In this document: positions 1 through 8,963 of the stretch, in pieces
Numbering within the stretch: position 1 is the first letter of the stretch
Layout of the letters: each line of letters starts with the position of its first letter
Source: Sulfitobacter sp. S223
Lineage (GTDB): Bacteria > Pseudomonadota > Alphaproteobacteria > Rhodobacterales > Rhodobacteraceae
Assembly: GCF_025143825.1 (NCBI RefSeq)
Contig: NZ_CP083560.1
Coordinates: 2,046,001 to 2,110,000 of the forward strand
Direction: 5' to 3'
Length of the DNA stretch: 64,000 nt
Translations under genes and position numbers: made by a program
Notes under the pieces: generated by a model
Told to the model about the DNA's origin: nothing
Databases searched by the model: none
Seen by the model: the letters and a program-made list of their open reading frames with translations, nothing else

Positions 1-1
1 G

Positions 2-493
2 ATCGGCGGCCCGGATGGCGATGCCGCAGCGCTTAAGGCCTTCGATATCGCCGAAGTCGCGATGGAGCCCTACTTCGTGCCCGAAACATCTACGCTGGAC
101 GAACAAATGCGTCAGTTCCTGCACCGCCGCACCCATTTTGCACTTGTGGTGGATGAATATGGCTCACTTCAAGGTCTTATCACCCTTGAAGACATCCTAG
201 AAGAAATTGTGGGCGAAATCACAGACGAATTTGATCCTTTGGCAGACCATATCATCAAAACCGACTCCGACGGACAGTTTCTCGTCGAAGGCGCTATGAC
301 CATTCGCGATCTCAACCGCGCGAACGAATGGAACCTGCCCGACGATGAAGCCAATACTGTCGCAGGCCTCGTGATTCACGAAGCACAGATGATTCCGACG
401 CGCGGTCAGGTGTTCCTCTTCCACGGATTCCGTTTCGAAGTCTTGGCCCGCGAAGGCAACCGGATCACCAAACTCAAGATGCGTCCTCTCTAA
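2..493 (+). CDS. CorC/HlyC-family CBS-domain protein, C-terminal part
   Basis: The gene enters from the left edge; the frame is open from base 2 and ends at TAA 491-493, so only the C-terminal part (about 163 residues) is visible. The segment VPETSTLDEQMRQFL followed by HFALVVDEYGSLQGLITLED is the second CBS domain of the CorC/TlyC (hemolysin-like, UPF0053) family. The region after EEIVGEITDEFDP is the C-terminal CorC_HlyC (transporter-associated) domain, ending with FEVLAREGNRITKLKMRPL. In this family the CBS pair binds adenine nucleotides and is thought to regulate magnesium/cobalt efflux. I cannot see whether an N-terminal membrane domain is present, so a full transporter cannot be told from a soluble CorC. 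Confidence 0.88.
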   Translation: MGGPDGDAAALKAFDIAEVAMEPYFVPETSTLDEQMRQFLHRRTHFALVVDEYGSLQGLITLEDILEEIVGEITDEFDPLADHIIKTDSDGQFLVEGAMTIRDLNRANEWNLPDDEANTVAGLVIHEAQMIPTRGQVFLFHGFRFEVLAREGNRITKLKMRPL

Positions 494-530
494 ACCCGCC
501 CATTTCTGTTGGCCTGAAATATCCCGGGGA

Positions 531-565
531 GTCCTTGCCTGAAGGCAAGGACGGGGCAGCGCCCC
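531..565. terminator. tandem hairpins between convergent genes
   Basis: Two perfect inverted repeats lie in the gap between the convergent CorC-like and dehydrogenase genes. The first has a 9-bp stem with a TGAA loop (531-552). The second is GGGGC-AGC-GCCCC (553-565) and touches the stop codon of the leftward gene. Neither is followed by a clear T-run, so a terminator role is inferred from position. Confidence 0.45.
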
Positions 566-2988
566 TACGCCCTTAGCCGGACACCTTTGGGATCGAAAGG
601 TGGTTCAGCCAGAACAGTCGCCTGATGCGCCACACCCAGCACCATCACGTCCACGATTTCACCAGCCTGCACACCTTTGACGAAAGCCAGTGCCAGAGAC
701 ATGCCCACCGAATAGCCATACGCGCCCGAAGTCACACGGCCAATTCCGACGCCATCCTTGAACACAGGCTCGCCACCGGTGGCATCTGCGTTTGACGCAT
801 CGGTCTGCGCCGCATCCAGCGCAAGCAGCACAAGCTTTTCGCGCGCAGGTTTGGCCATGGTTTCGGTGACGGCATCGCGGTTCAGGAATGGTTTGGCCGT
901 TTTGCACAGCCGCTCAAGCCCCACTTCTTGCGGCCAATATTCGGGGCTGTACTCTCTGCCCCACGATCCATAGCCTTTTTCTACCCGCAGCGACATCAGC
1001 GCACGGCTGCCGACAGGCCCTGCCCCTTCCTGCGCGCCTGCGGCGATAAGTGCTGCGAACAGCGCGGGCTGGTCCGCAGCGGCGCAATGCAGCTCCCACC
1101 CCAGATCGCCGGTGAAAGACACCCGCAGGGCCAGACAGCGCACACCGCCCAGCTCGATCCACTTTGAGCGCAAGAAGGGAAAATCGGGCGTTGAAAGCGA
1201 GGTATTGGTCAACCGCTGCAAGATCGCGCGGGATTCAGGACCTGCCACGTTGAACCCGCACATGGCTTCTGTCCGGCTTTCAAACGTCGTTCCCTTGGGC
1301 AAAGGAACCGCGCGGAAGAACCGCTGGTGATAGCGCTCTGCCATACCCGATCCGATGATCCAGAACTCGTCTTCACCCAGCTTGGTGACCGTAAAGTCAC
1401 CCGCAATGCCACCCCGTTTGCCGATCAGCGGCGTCAGGCACGACCGCCCGATCTCCGTTGGCATCGTGTTGGCGAACACGGCATTCAGCCAATCCTCGGC
1501 CCCCGTGCCCTTGCACAGGTATTTGGCGAAATTCGATATGTCGATGATACCTGCATGTTCCCGCAGCATCCGGGCCTCTTTGCCCACAACATCCCACCAC
1601 GGCTGGCGGGTGAAGCCATGTGTCTGATCCTCTGCGCCAACCTCATCACCGTAGTAGAGCGGATGCTCCCACCCGTAATTGAGACCAAAGACTGCGCCCA
1701 TTTCCTTTTGGGTCTCGTAAATCGGTCTAACCCGTGCGGGGCGTCCTGCGCTGCGCTCTTCGTTGGGGAAATGGATTTTGAACCGGTTGGCGTATTGGTC
1801 CCCGACACGGGCCTTCGTAAAGGCCTTGTCCGCCCAATCCCCGAACCGCGCCACATCCCACGCGAACATTTCATAGCGGCTTTCCCCCGTGACGATCCAA
1901 TCCGCCGCGAGCAGACCCATGCCGCCCGATTGGCTAAAGCCGGGAATGATGCCATTACAGCAGAAATAGTTGCGCAGTTCCGGTACAGGCCCAAACAAGA
2001 CATTGCTGTCCGGAGACCAGATCATCGGGCCGTTGATTACCCGCTTGATACCGGCAGTTCCCACTGCGGGGACGCGATCAATGGCACGCATCATGTTGTC
2101 CTCGATCCGCTCCAGATCATCGGCGAACAGCTCGTGCCCGAACCCCTGAGGCGTGCCTTCTTCTGCCCAGAACCGCAGGTCTTTTTCGTAGGCACCCACC
2201 AACAGGCCCTTGCCTTCTTGCCGTAGATAATACTCGCCATCGCGGTCCGCGACAGAGGGCAACCGGCGATCAAGACCCGCTATTTCGGAGATGGTTTCTG
2301 TCACAAAATACTGGTGTTCTGTCGGTTGCAACGGCAGCGTAATACCCGCCAAGGCTGCCACTTCGCGCCCCCAGAGGCCAGCAGCGTTTACAATCCACTG
2401 GGTCGCAATATCCCCCTTTTCGGTGCGCACGATCCACGAACCATCAGGCTGCTGTTCTGTTCCGGTGACCGGACAAAAGCGGATGATCTCTGCCCCGTTC
2501 TGCCGCGCACCGGCAGCGTAGGCGTTTGTGACACCCGAGGGGTCCACATTGCCGCCGTTTTCTTCAAACATAATGCAGCGGATGCCGTCATAATTGACTA
2601 AGGGATGCAGTGCCTCTGCCTCGGCGCGGTCCACTTCACGGAATGGCAGCCCGTAATATTTTGCTTTCGCCGCTTGCAGCCGCAACTGGTGTTCGCGCGC
2701 TTCGGTTTGCGCCAGATACAGACTGCCCGGCTGGAACACACCGCAACTCTGGCCTGTCTCGGCCTCAAGCGAATTGTACAAATCCATCGTGTAGTTCTGG
2801 ATGCGGGTAATGTTGTTATTGTCGTGCAGCCCATGGATGTTGGCGGCTGCATGCCAGGTAGAGCCTGACGTCAGCTCGTCGCGTTCAAGCAGAACAACAT
2901 CCGTCCAACCCAGTTTGGTCAGGTGATAAAGGATGGAGCAGCCAATAACGCCGCCTCCGATAATGACGGCTTGGGCATGGGTGCGCAT
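565..2988 (-). CDS. FAD-dependent oxidoreductase / GcvT fusion (dimethylglycine or sarcosine dehydrogenase-like)
   Basis: This 807-aa protein begins with a Rossmann FAD motif (AVIIGGGVIGCSILYHL). GSTWHAAA follows; in this family the histidine carries covalent FAD. The order is DAO-type oxidoreductase (about 1-370), a short FAO_M linker region (about 370-425), a GcvT folate-binding domain (about 430-720) and a GcvT C-terminal barrel. This is the architecture of dimethylglycine and sarcosine dehydrogenases, which oxidatively demethylate N-methylated glycines and pass the C1 unit to tetrahydrofolate. It has a paralogue of nearly equal length at 4538-6955 on the other strand. The exact substrate cannot be read from sequence; choline/betaine-derived methylamines are the likely range. 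The start has an AGGACC element upstream. Confidence 0.85.
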   Translation of the reverse strand: MRTHAQAVIIGGGVIGCSILYHLTKLGWTDVVLLERDELTSGSTWHAAANIHGLHDNNNITRIQNYTMDLYNSLEAETGQSCGVFQPGSLYLAQTEAREHQLRLQAAKAKYYGLPFREVDRAEAEALHPLVNYDGIRCIMFEENGGNVDPSGVTNAYAAGARQNGAEIIRFCPVTGTEQQPDGSWIVRTEKGDIATQWIVNAAGLWGREVAALAGITLPLQPTEHQYFVTETISEIAGLDRRLPSVADRDGEYYLRQEGKGLLVGAYEKDLRFWAEEGTPQGFGHELFADDLERIEDNMMRAIDRVPAVGTAGIKRVINGPMIWSPDSNVLFGPVPELRNYFCCNGIIPGFSQSGGMGLLAADWIVTGESRYEMFAWDVARFGDWADKAFTKARVGDQYANRFKIHFPNEERSAGRPARVRPIYETQKEMGAVFGLNYGWEHPLYYGDEVGAEDQTHGFTRQPWWDVVGKEARMLREHAGIIDISNFAKYLCKGTGAEDWLNAVFANTMPTEIGRSCLTPLIGKRGGIAGDFTVTKLGEDEFWIIGSGMAERYHQRFFRAVPLPKGTTFESRTEAMCGFNVAGPESRAILQRLTNTSLSTPDFPFLRSKWIELGGVRCLALRVSFTGDLGWELHCAAADQPALFAALIAAGAQEGAGPVGSRALMSLRVEKGYGSWGREYSPEYWPQEVGLERLCKTAKPFLNRDAVTETMAKPAREKLVLLALDAAQTDASNADATGGEPVFKDGVGIGRVTSGAYGYSVGMSLALAFVKGVQAGEIVDVMVLGVAHQATVLAEPPFDPKGVRLRA

Positions 2989-3105
2989 GAGGTGGGTCCT
3001 GATAATTACGTGGGCTGCGTTGATCCTGACGCGTCAGTCCCCCGTTCGGTATTCCGTTCGCGACACATCCCGTCGCGGGCATACAAGGCCGAATTTTCTT
3101 GGGCT

Positions 3106-4401
3106 TCAGTCTCCGCTTACCGAAGGGTGTGCAGATGCCCGCAGGGCTTCGCGATCAGGCTCGAAAACCAAGGCTTGTGTTGCTCTCTCCAACTCCTTGA
3201 TTGCAAACTCTTTTGCAGCGGCTGAAAGGCCTTTATCGGGATGCTGCATTAACCCACTAAGCGTTTGCTGCAACCGCTGCTGCACTTCCAAAGTCGACGC
3301 AGAGTCCCGTGATATCGCACCAAATCCGTCGCGCAACAGATCGGTTGGATCAAGGGGGCGCACATAGAAATAGTCGAGAACTTCTTCCGGCGTCGCCTCT
3401 GTCTCGTCTTTGTAGTCCGACAGGATTCGGCCAATCCGTGTGATAACATCAATAGCCGTGCCCGGATCGTTCACACCAGGTGACATGGCCTTTGACCCGA
3501 CCTCGCCCATGACAATCAGACCAAAACGCGGGTCCTGATCATATGTGCGCAAATCGCCGATTATCAGGCTGCCGCGCACATCTTCACACAATGCATCCCA
3601 GTCCAGATCATCGCCGCGTTGGTGGACGTGCAGCACCGGCTCTTCGAGAAATACAAAGCTGCCGATGTTGGCATCCAGATAGATATCTACCTCGTGTTCT
3701 TTGGCCACCGCATTCATCGCTTCGGGATAGATATGTTGGATGTATCCACTTTCCCAGGAAGCTATGGCGCGTGTTTTGTCAGGCTGGTCGCTCACAAAGG
3801 GCCGCGCGCCCAAGCATGGCTGGGACAGGCGTTCTTTGAAACGGTCGCGGGTGGTTTCTTCGACTTGGCGACTGATGTCGATAAGCTGTCCAAATCCCTG
3901 CAAATGAAGCACCCAGCGGACCAAATACACAACAATCACCAACAACACGAGAACGGTCATCCAGAACAGAACGAACGCATGTTCATCTGTATAAACGCCA
4001 AGCTCTCTCAGCAGAATTCCAAGCAGAGAATAAACGTAGGCTCCGATGAACACAGCCAGCGTGTTCTGCGTGGTCCGATCCTGCATGATCAGGCGATGAA
4101 TGCGCGGTGTCCATTGCGTGGAGGAAGATTGGTACACTGAGACCATGACAGTGATCGAAAAGATCGTCACCGAAAGCATCGCGTTTGCGATAAGATTGAG
4201 CAATCGATCCGCGGATACACCGCCCAGACTTTTGGCAAGATCATCTGGAATCAGCTGCTCAACCAATTGGCTCACGCCAATGGCTGCGACGGCCAGTAAT
4301 CCCATCAGCGTCACACGCACCCACAGCTTGCGGGTATAGTAGCGCCCTTTTTGCAGGACGGTCTTCGGCAACGAATCGAACAGATCAAGAATTCTTTCCA
4401 T
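3106..4401 (-). CDS. DUF2254 membrane protein
   Basis: This 431-aa protein matches what I recall of the DUF2254 family. It has a cytoplasmic start, hydrophobic segments near residues 30-50, 70-95, 115-135 and 140-165, and then a long soluble C-terminal half. The segment SVTIFSITVMVSVYQSSSTQWTP is typical. The soluble half contains DPGTAIDVITRIGRIL and HVHQRGDDLDW. The biochemical function of the family is not established. It lies between two opposed dehydrogenase paralogues but is transcribed away from the downstream one, so no operon link is evident. The C-terminal tail is rich in Ala, Glu and Arg and probably helical. Confidence 0.8.
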   Translation of the reverse strand: MERILDLFDSLPKTVLQKGRYYTRKLWVRVTLMGLLAVAAIGVSQLVEQLIPDDLAKSLGGVSADRLLNLIANAMLSVTIFSITVMVSVYQSSSTQWTPRIHRLIMQDRTTQNTLAVFIGAYVYSLLGILLRELGVYTDEHAFVLFWMTVLVLLVIVVYLVRWVLHLQGFGQLIDISRQVEETTRDRFKERLSQPCLGARPFVSDQPDKTRAIASWESGYIQHIYPEAMNAVAKEHEVDIYLDANIGSFVFLEEPVLHVHQRGDDLDWDALCEDVRGSLIIGDLRTYDQDPRFGLIVMGEVGSKAMSPGVNDPGTAIDVITRIGRILSDYKDETEATPEEVLDYFYVRPLDPTDLLRDGFGAISRDSASTLEVQQRLQQTLSGLMQHPDKGLSAAAKEFAIKELERATQALVFEPDREALRASAHPSVSGD

Positions 4402-4537
4402 ATCGCTGAATTAGCATGGAACGCCCCAGTTTCGACAGCGAAGTGGCGCCCCGTTCAAAATCGACATAATCTGTCGCAAAGGCGCATGCCGCACGGGGGC
4501 ACCCGACCCAAACTGCCTAAAAGACAGGAGAATACAT

Positions 4538-6955
4538 ATGCAAACCACAACCCGCGTAGCGATCATCGGGGGCGGCGTTGTTGGCGCTTCGGTTTTGTAT
4601 CACCTGACAAAGCTGGGCTGGTCCGATGTGATGCTGCTGGAGCGGTCAGAGCTGACCTCGGGCTCCACATGGCACGCGGCCGGCGGATTTCACACGCTGA
4701 ACGGCGACACCAACATGGCCGCGCTGCAAGGCTATACAATCAAGCTTTACAAAGAGTTGGAAGAAATCACCGGCATGTCTTGCGGGTTGCACCATGTGGG
4801 CGGCGTGACGTTGGCAGACAATCAGGACCGATTTGACATGCTGCTGGCCGAACGGGCGAAGCACAGGTTTATGGGTCTGGAGACCGAGATTGTCGGACCT
4901 GAGGAAATCGCCAAGATCGCGCCCGTGACCAATCTCGACGGGATTATTGGCGGGCTCTATGATCCTCTCGACGGGCATCTGGACCCTTCCGGCACCACCC
5001 ACGCCTACGCAAAAGCGGCACGTATGGGCGGCGCGACGATTGAGACGCACTGCATGGTGCAGGAAACCAACCAGCGCGCCGACGGCACGTGGGATGTCGT
5101 AACAGACAAAGGCACCATCCACGCAGAGCATATCGTAAACGCTGGCGGCCTCTGGGCGCGCGAAGTGGGGGCTATGGCCGGTGTCTACCTGCCCCTGCAC
5201 CCGATGGAGCACCAATATCTGGTCACCGAAGAAGTCCCGCTGATCCGCGACATGATGGCCGAAGGGCGCGAACATCCACACGTGATGGACCCAGCAGGCG
5301 AGTCGTACCTGCGGCAAGAAGGCATGGGGCTGTGCATCGGGTTCTATGAACAGTCCTGCCGCCCGTGGGCCGTAGGCGGCACCCCGTGGAGCTTTGGGCA
5401 GGATCTGTTGCCCGACGATTTCGACAAGATCGAAGACAGCATCAATTTCGCCTATCGCCGCTTCCCTGATCTTGAGCGCGCGGGCGTGAAAAACGTGATC
5501 CACGGCCCCTTCACTTTTGCCCCCGATGGCAACCCTCTGGTTGGCCCGGTGCCGGGCCTGCGCAACTACTGGTCTGCCTGCGGTGTCATGGCGGGCTTTA
5601 GCCAAGGTGGCGGCGTCGGCCTGACACTGGCGCAATGGATGATTGAAGGAGAGCCTGAACGCGATGTCTTTGCCATGGATGTGGCGCGGTTCGGTAAATG
5701 GATCAGCCCCGGCTACACCCTGCCGAAAGTGATAGAAAACTATCAGAAACGCTTTTCCGTCAGCTATCCGAACGAGGAGCTACCTGCCGCGCGCCCCCAT
5801 CATACCACCCCGATGTATGACATCTTTAGCGATATGGGTGCCGTCTGGGGCCAGCAATTCGGGCTTGAGGTCCCCAACTACTTTGCGCAAGGCGATGAGC
5901 CGCAATACGAGACCCCTTCCTTCCGCCGCTCGGATGCGTTCGACGCGACCGGCCGTGAGGTCCGCGCGGTGCGTACGGCAGTGGGAATCAACGAAGTCCA
6001 GAACTTCGGCAAATATCTGATCTCGGGCGCAGGTGCGCGCGCGTGGCTTGACCGTGTCATGGCGGGACGTGTCCCTGCAAAGGGGCGCCTGTCTCTCACT
6101 CCGATGTTGTCACCAAAAGGCAGGCTTATCGGAGACTTCACCATTTCGTGCCTAGAAGAAGAGCTGTTCCAGCTCACGGCGTCTTACGGTGCGCAGGACT
6201 TCCACAGCCGCTGGTTCGAGCAAAATTCCGACCCCGATGTGCGGATCGAGAATATCTCAGACCGCCGTACCGGTTTCCAGATTGCCGGACCGCTGGCCCG
6301 TGAGGTTCTTCAGGCTTGCACGCTTGATGATGTTGGTGCGATGCGCTTTCTGGATGTAACCCCTATGACCGTCGGAATGACCAATTGTCTGGTGCAGCGC
6401 GTCAGCTACACGGGCGATCTGGGTTATGAGATCTATTGCGATGCCATGGCACAGCGTCAGCTTTGGGCAACGCTGTGGGAGGCCGGACAACCCCATGGGA
6501 TGACACCCTTCGGGATGCGCGCGATGATGTCTCTGCGGCTGGATAAATTCTTTGGGGCCTGGCTGCTGGAATTCGGTCCCGACTATACCGCCGCCCAGAC
6601 GGGTCTTGACCGGTTCATCAGCTTCAAGAAAAACGTTGATTTCATCGGGCGGGCAGCAGCGGAATCCGAACATGCCAACGGCCCCACCCGTAAACTCGTC
6701 GCGTTTGAGGTCGATGCGCTGGATGCTGATGTGCAGGGATATGAGCCGATCTGGCTGGATGGTGCTGTGATAGGGTTTTGCACATCGGGCGGGTATTCGC
6801 ATTTTGCGCAAAAATCGGTGGCGCAGGGGTTTGTACCGACCGAAAAGGCGCAATCTGGATTGGAAGTAGAGATCGAAATACTGGGCCAGATGCGCCCCGC
6901 CCGATTGATCACCACGCCGCTTTTTGATGCAGATGGCGCAAGGATGCGTAGTTAA
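4538..6955 (+). CDS. FAD-dependent oxidoreductase / GcvT fusion (dimethylglycine or sarcosine dehydrogenase-like), second copy
   Basis: This 805-aa protein has the same domain order as the one at 565-2988: FAD Rossmann motif (VAIIGGGVVGASVLYHLTKL), a GSTWHAAGG flavinylation motif, FAO_M region, GcvT domain and GcvT C-terminal domain. The two are clear paralogues but well diverged, so they probably act on different N-methyl or methylamine substrates. An AGGAG ribosome-binding site lies a few bases before the ATG. The next gene starts 1 bp after its TAA, so the two are probably cotranscribed. Folate-coupled oxidative demethylation is family knowledge; the substrate is not determined. Confidence 0.85.
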   Translation: MQTTTRVAIIGGGVVGASVLYHLTKLGWSDVMLLERSELTSGSTWHAAGGFHTLNGDTNMAALQGYTIKLYKELEEITGMSCGLHHVGGVTLADNQDRFDMLLAERAKHRFMGLETEIVGPEEIAKIAPVTNLDGIIGGLYDPLDGHLDPSGTTHAYAKAARMGGATIETHCMVQETNQRADGTWDVVTDKGTIHAEHIVNAGGLWAREVGAMAGVYLPLHPMEHQYLVTEEVPLIRDMMAEGREHPHVMDPAGESYLRQEGMGLCIGFYEQSCRPWAVGGTPWSFGQDLLPDDFDKIEDSINFAYRRFPDLERAGVKNVIHGPFTFAPDGNPLVGPVPGLRNYWSACGVMAGFSQGGGVGLTLAQWMIEGEPERDVFAMDVARFGKWISPGYTLPKVIENYQKRFSVSYPNEELPAARPHHTTPMYDIFSDMGAVWGQQFGLEVPNYFAQGDEPQYETPSFRRSDAFDATGREVRAVRTAVGINEVQNFGKYLISGAGARAWLDRVMAGRVPAKGRLSLTPMLSPKGRLIGDFTISCLEEELFQLTASYGAQDFHSRWFEQNSDPDVRIENISDRRTGFQIAGPLAREVLQACTLDDVGAMRFLDVTPMTVGMTNCLVQRVSYTGDLGYEIYCDAMAQRQLWATLWEAGQPHGMTPFGMRAMMSLRLDKFFGAWLLEFGPDYTAAQTGLDRFISFKKNVDFIGRAAAESEHANGPTRKLVAFEVDALDADVQGYEPIWLDGAVIGFCTSGGYSHFAQKSVAQGFVPTEKAQSGLEVEIEILGQMRPARLITTPLFDADGARMRS

Positions 6956-6956
6956 C

Positions 6957-7556
6957 ATGATCCCGATCGTTATCCTTGCAGCGGGGGCATCCAGCCGGAT
7001 GCGGGGCCGCGACAAGCTGCTCGAACTGGTTGACGGTGTCGCACTGCTACGCCGACAGGTGGAACACGCGTTGAACACTGGCGCAAAAGTCTTTGTCACA
7101 TTGCCCGAAGAACCGCACCCGCGATATGATGCATTGGCTGATTTGGATGTGATGAAGGTGCCTGTGCCAGATGCGGCAGATGGCATGAACACCAGCTTGA
7201 ACGCGGGTATCGCTGCGGCCAAACCGAACGCCGAGGCCGTGATGGTATTGCTTGCCGATATGCCCGACATCACAACCGATGACATCAAAACCGTGATGCA
7301 AGCAGTTGATACAACGCCTGAAAATCTAATTTGGCGCGCCACAACGGCTAAGGGTGACGCGGGTCATCCTATTGTCTTTCACAACAGTCTTTTGCCGGAC
7401 CTTTTGGCCCTATCGGGTGACGGCGGCGGAGCAGCGGTCGTAAAACAGAACAAAGACCGGACAAAGCTTGTTGCCCTGCCTGATGCCCATGCGCGTACAG
7501 ACTTGGACACACCGGAGGCGTGGTCAGCCTGGCGTGCCGCGCGCGACGTTACTTGA
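6957..7556 (+). CDS. MobA/MocA-like nucleotidyltransferase
   Basis: The 199-aa product starts IPIVILAAGASSRMRGRDKLL, the nucleotide-binding signature of the MobA-like NTP transferase fold. DMPDI (the magnesium-binding aspartates) and GDAGHPIVF follow further on. Proteins of this size and pattern are often MocA-type cytidylyltransferases that make molybdopterin cytosine dinucleotide, but related sequences act on other substrates and no molybdoenzyme is seen here. I chose the ATG at 6957, directly after the preceding stop, because the protein motif begins there; an in-frame ATG at 6924 would overlap the dehydrogenase. The 3' end overlaps the convergent Hint gene by 8 bp. Confidence 0.75.
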   Translation: MIPIVILAAGASSRMRGRDKLLELVDGVALLRRQVEHALNTGAKVFVTLPEEPHPRYDALADLDVMKVPVPDAADGMNTSLNAGIAAAKPNAEAVMVLLADMPDITTDDIKTVMQAVDTTPENLIWRATTAKGDAGHPIVFHNSLLPDLLALSGDGGGAAVVKQNKDRTKLVALPDAHARTDLDTPEAWSAWRAARDVT

Positions 7557-8652
7557 CCAGCAACGTCGCCTCATGCGCCTTGATACTGCGCCGCGCCGAC
7601 ACATAATTTTCGACACCCTCGTATGTCGCCAACTCGGGAAAAATCTCAAGAAGCTCACGGCGCTGGGCACTTCCGATACCGGCCAGAGATTGCAGACCTG
7701 GCTGGAAACTCTCGCTCCATGTGCCGTTTGACAAGATAACTTCATGATGGTCGAACAGCAGATGGATATAGATCGTATCCACCCCGTCCATCACCTGCAC
7801 ACCCGGTAATCCGGTCAAATGCTTCGCGGCAACCAACACTTCGCTTTCTTCGAAATAGAGCGCAGTTTTATCGTTAGACACCAGTATCTTGTGGTTCGGA
7901 GAAACAATCAGATCGCTCTCTGGCGTGTCATTGCCAAGCGCACCACGGCTGATCCGGATTGGCAAAAGATGTGACGCAGCTGCGAAATGACTGGCCGTTA
8001 TTTCACGCGCCCCGATCCAGCGGATCACTTGCAAGCCGTTGTCGCGGGTAATCACACGGTCACCTACCGACAGGTTTTCAACCATCACTTCACCGCGTGG
8101 CGTGGCAATCCGCGTGCCGGGCGTGAAACAGGGTATGATCTGTTCTATGTTCTTAAAGACGATCTTTCCCGCATCCTTCCCATCGGAATCCGTATAGATG
8201 ACTTTACCGTTTTCGGGATTGTCGTCGTCCAGCACAACCTTAAGCTTCAGGCCGTCAGTGGCAGAGCCTGTAAGGTTGAGACTGTCGTAGTCAACATTGC
8301 CTCCTTCGCCACCGTCTACGATGTCACCCGGGTTGAGGCCGTAAAAGATATCTTTTCCCACGTCGCCGATAAGCGTGTCATTCCCTGTACCACCCGTCAT
8401 CAGGTCGTTGCCGGTGCCCCCGTCGATCAGGTCGTCGCCATCGCCCCCAAACAGGTCATCAATTCCGTCGCCGCCCAGCAGCGTATCATTGCCAGCTTCA
8501 CCAAATAGAAAATCATTGCCCTCACCGGCCTGAAGGACATCATCCCCGTCACGACCGGCAAGAGTATCGTTGCCGACACCCGTGACGATCAGATCGTCTT
8601 CGTCAGTACCCGCTATACTATCATCAAATTCGGTGCCGATTATTTCAGCCAT
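7549..8652 (-). CDS. small RTX-Hint protein
   Basis: The 367-aa product has two parts. Residues about 10-105 are glycine/aspartate-rich calcium-binding nonapeptide (RTX) repeats of the GGxGxDxL type, e.g. GGDGIDDLFGGDGDDLIDGG. From Cys175 (CFTPGTRIATP) to the end is a Hint domain of the Hint_2 type, including IVSPNHKILV and the tail VILSNGTWSESFQPG. Hint domains can rearrange or cleave their N-terminal peptide bond; RTX repeats are typical of type I secreted proteins. The C-terminal half is closely similar to the end of the giant protein just upstream. No signal peptide and no secretion genes are seen nearby. The start is supported by AAGGACTT upstream. Confidence 0.85.
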   Translation of the reverse strand: MAEIIGTEFDDSIAGTDEDDLIVTGVGNDTLAGRDGDDVLQAGEGNDFLFGEAGNDTLLGGDGIDDLFGGDGDDLIDGGTGNDLMTGGTGNDTLIGDVGKDIFYGLNPGDIVDGGEGGNVDYDSLNLTGSATDGLKLKVVLDDDNPENGKVIYTDSDGKDAGKIVFKNIEQIIPCFTPGTRIATPRGEVMVENLSVGDRVITRDNGLQVIRWIGAREITASHFAAASHLLPIRISRGALGNDTPESDLIVSPNHKILVSNDKTALYFEESEVLVAAKHLTGLPGVQVMDGVDTIYIHLLFDHHEVILSNGTWSESFQPGLQSLAGIGSAQRRELLEIFPELATYEGVENYVSARRSIKAHEATLLVK

Positions 8653-8963
8653 TGGTCAAGTCCTTAACAAGGCTCAGAGAAATTATTGGAGTCTAGGTAA
8701 TGATTTCAACTATAACAGCCGCCTTGAAAAAGCCTAACTATTTTCTTAATTTTACTTTAATAAACAATAACTTATGCACAATAGTCAGAATTATCCGCTA
8801 TTGACGATCATTTCGCAACAATTTCCTGAAAAACCATAAGCCGAGCCGCATCGCGACCCCGCTATGTGTCCACCCCGTTTCGTGGCACCACGACGGCTGG
8901 ATAGGATTCGGCCCCAAGGCGCAGCCCTTGCGGGCCCGCCTTGGGGAATGTCTTTCCAAATGA
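8653..8963. other. gap between the two Hint genes
   Basis: No gene is supported here. The part from about 8690 to 8830 is strongly AT-rich and probably holds the leftward promoter of the small RTX-Hint gene. An inverted repeat with 9-bp arms (8912-8920 and 8938-8946) lies just beyond the stop of the giant gene and may act as its terminator or as an mRNA-end hairpin; no T-run follows it. Confidence 0.5.
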
